Below, in pieces: positions 63,403 to 64,000 of a stretch of DNA of 64,000 bases (position 1 is the first letter of the stretch; every line of letters starts with the position of its first letter). Below the pieces are notes generated by a model. The model was given only the letters and a program-made list of their open reading frames with translations. It was not told where the DNA came from and ran no database searches. The translations under genes and the position numbers were made by a program. Source of the stretch: Gammaproteobacteria bacterium (GTDB taxonomy: Bacteria > Pseudomonadota > Gammaproteobacteria > Natronospirales > REEB76); contig DAHUYB010000040.1 of assembly GCA_027315405.1 (NCBI GenBank), forward strand, positions 43,387 through 107,386, read 5' to 3'.

Positions 63403-64000
63403 TCAAGACTTGGCTGCCACAGGTGAATTGATTGCCAGCGCCGCACGCAGCGGATCAAGAAATGATGCGTAGTTTTCCCAATGGTCTATCGAGGATTTAT
63501 AGATGGGCTTGCGGACTTGCATGCTGCTTGCGGTCGCGATTGGACGGTTTAAGGTGTAAAAATCGAGGCATGCTTGTTCAAACTGCAAATTGCAGCGTTC
63601 CAATAACTGTCTGACACCTTCCTCAGGGTTTTCTACGAAGGATTCATAATCTATTTCCAGCACGCGACCAGGTAAAACCGTGCGCCAATGCTCCATAATT
63701 CGTTCATGAAGTTTATAAAAGTGCCCCAACTCAGTCAGATTGTAGGAATATAAAAGATTTTTATCGGTGAAAAGATACTGATAGCAACTAAAACACGTTG
63801 CCATGGGATGGCGCCGACAATAGATAATAGTTGCTTTGGGAAAAAGCAGATAAATAGGTCCTATCGCAAGGAAATTCATCGGCAATTTATCGGTAAATCG
63901 CATCTGCCTCTGCCATAAATGCGCCGTCAACTCTGCATAACGCCCAGCCGTCTGAATCAGATCCTGGGTAACAGTGTTATCGTCACCTGGAGCAAAGTCA
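63403..64000 (-). CDS. Sulfotransferase, C-terminal part (runs off window)
   Basis: The frame is open to the window edge; the displayed TTG start at 63930 is probably internal, since the upstream codons (TAGRYAELTAHLWQRQMRF) are in frame and fit the family. RFTDKLPMNFLAIGPIYLLF, KATIIYCRRHPMATCFSCYQ and the tail RKPIYKSSIDHWENYASFLD are the C-terminal elements of PAPS-dependent sulfotransferases. They line up with KLPGNMVLVG, ARIIHCLREPLDTCISCF and RQPIYGSSIGRWKHYEQFLD in the gene at 61412-63220, so the two are paralogues pointing at each other. The PAPS loop and any TPR domain lie outside the window. Confidence 0.85.
   Translation of the reverse strand, partial: DFAPGDDNTVTQDLIQTAGRYAELTAHLWQRQMRFTDKLPMNFLAIGPIYLLFPKATIIYCRRHPMATCFSCYQYLFTDKNLLYSYNLTELGHFYKLHERIMEHWRTVLPGRVLEIDYESFVENPEEGVRQLLERCNLQFEQACLDFYTLNRPIATASSMQVRKPIYKSSIDHWENYASFLDPLRAALAINSPVAAKS

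Overview
The window reads as one chromosomal contig of a GC-rich, free-living gammaproteobacterium. Gene style (Wzi/Wza/Wzb/Wzc capsule export, large NAD-dependent glutamate dehydrogenase, a full homogentisate pathway, many short dispersed hairpin repeats between genes) is most like Xanthomonadales/Lysobacterales and their uncultured relatives; that placement is inference from gene content only.

Layout. (1) 1-6.9 kb: capsule/exopolysaccharide export genes on the minus strand (wzc partial, wza, wzb, then wzi). They are split by a defence/toxin island holding a frameshifted AbiEii-type toxin joined in frame to its putative antitoxin, and a dinJ-yafQ type II toxin-antitoxin pair. (2) 7.1-12.9 kb: housekeeping genes: Nudix hydrolase, 7Fe ferredoxin, pseudoazurin-like cupredoxin, DsbC, XerD, PlsC-type acyltransferase, MFS exporter. 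(3) 13.0-14.3 kb: an intact IS30-family insertion sequence, with inverted repeats and a 2-bp target duplication, that cut a small membrane-protein gene. (4) 14.5-26.9 kb: mostly minus-strand exported and accessory genes: YXWGXW-repeat protein, S9 and M3 peptidases, two GFA-family proteins, ThpR, HAF-repeat protein, CBS protein, DsrE protein, and a peptidase-like protein with a damaged zinc motif. (5) 27.2-42.9 kb: a catabolic block: biotin-dependent acyl-CoA carboxylase alpha subunit, HMG-CoA lyase, D-Ala-D-Ala ligase, phosphoglycerate mutase, a short-chain dehydrogenase, ETF-quinone oxidoreductase, a VOC protein, EtfB/EtfA, an OPT transporter and acetoacetate-CoA ligase. (6) 43-60.7 kb: ZapE, then the tyrosine/tryptophan catabolic genes (maiA, fahA, hmgA, hppD, tryptophan 2,3-dioxygenase) on the minus strand, followed on the plus strand by a 2-oxo acid dehydrogenase E1alpha-E1beta-E2 operon, the NAD-glutamate dehydrogenase and a QEGLA-motif protein. 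(7) 60.7-64 kb: a broken IS110-family element whose upstream noncoding segment can fold into several hairpins, then two convergent sulfotransferase genes.

The genes of regions 5 and 6 fit together. Branched-chain 2-oxo acids pass through the E1/E2 complex, leucine carbon passes through the carboxylase and HMG-CoA lyase, and tyrosine carbon through HppD-HmgA-MaiA-FahA. Both routes release acetoacetate, which the acetoacetate-CoA ligase can activate. EtfAB and ETF-QO would carry acyl-CoA dehydrogenase electrons to quinone, and glutamate dehydrogenase would recycle the transaminated nitrogen.

Several genes carry single frameshifts at low-complexity tracts (near 3.09, 6.79, 46.75 and 61.13 kb). 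These may be genuine decay or residual sequencing error. Dispersed repeats include a REP-like family (near 32.95 and 42.95-43.09 kb), a long hairpin family that flanks etfBA in opposite orientations, and a GCGTGAG tandem. No rRNA, intact tRNA or CRISPR array was seen.
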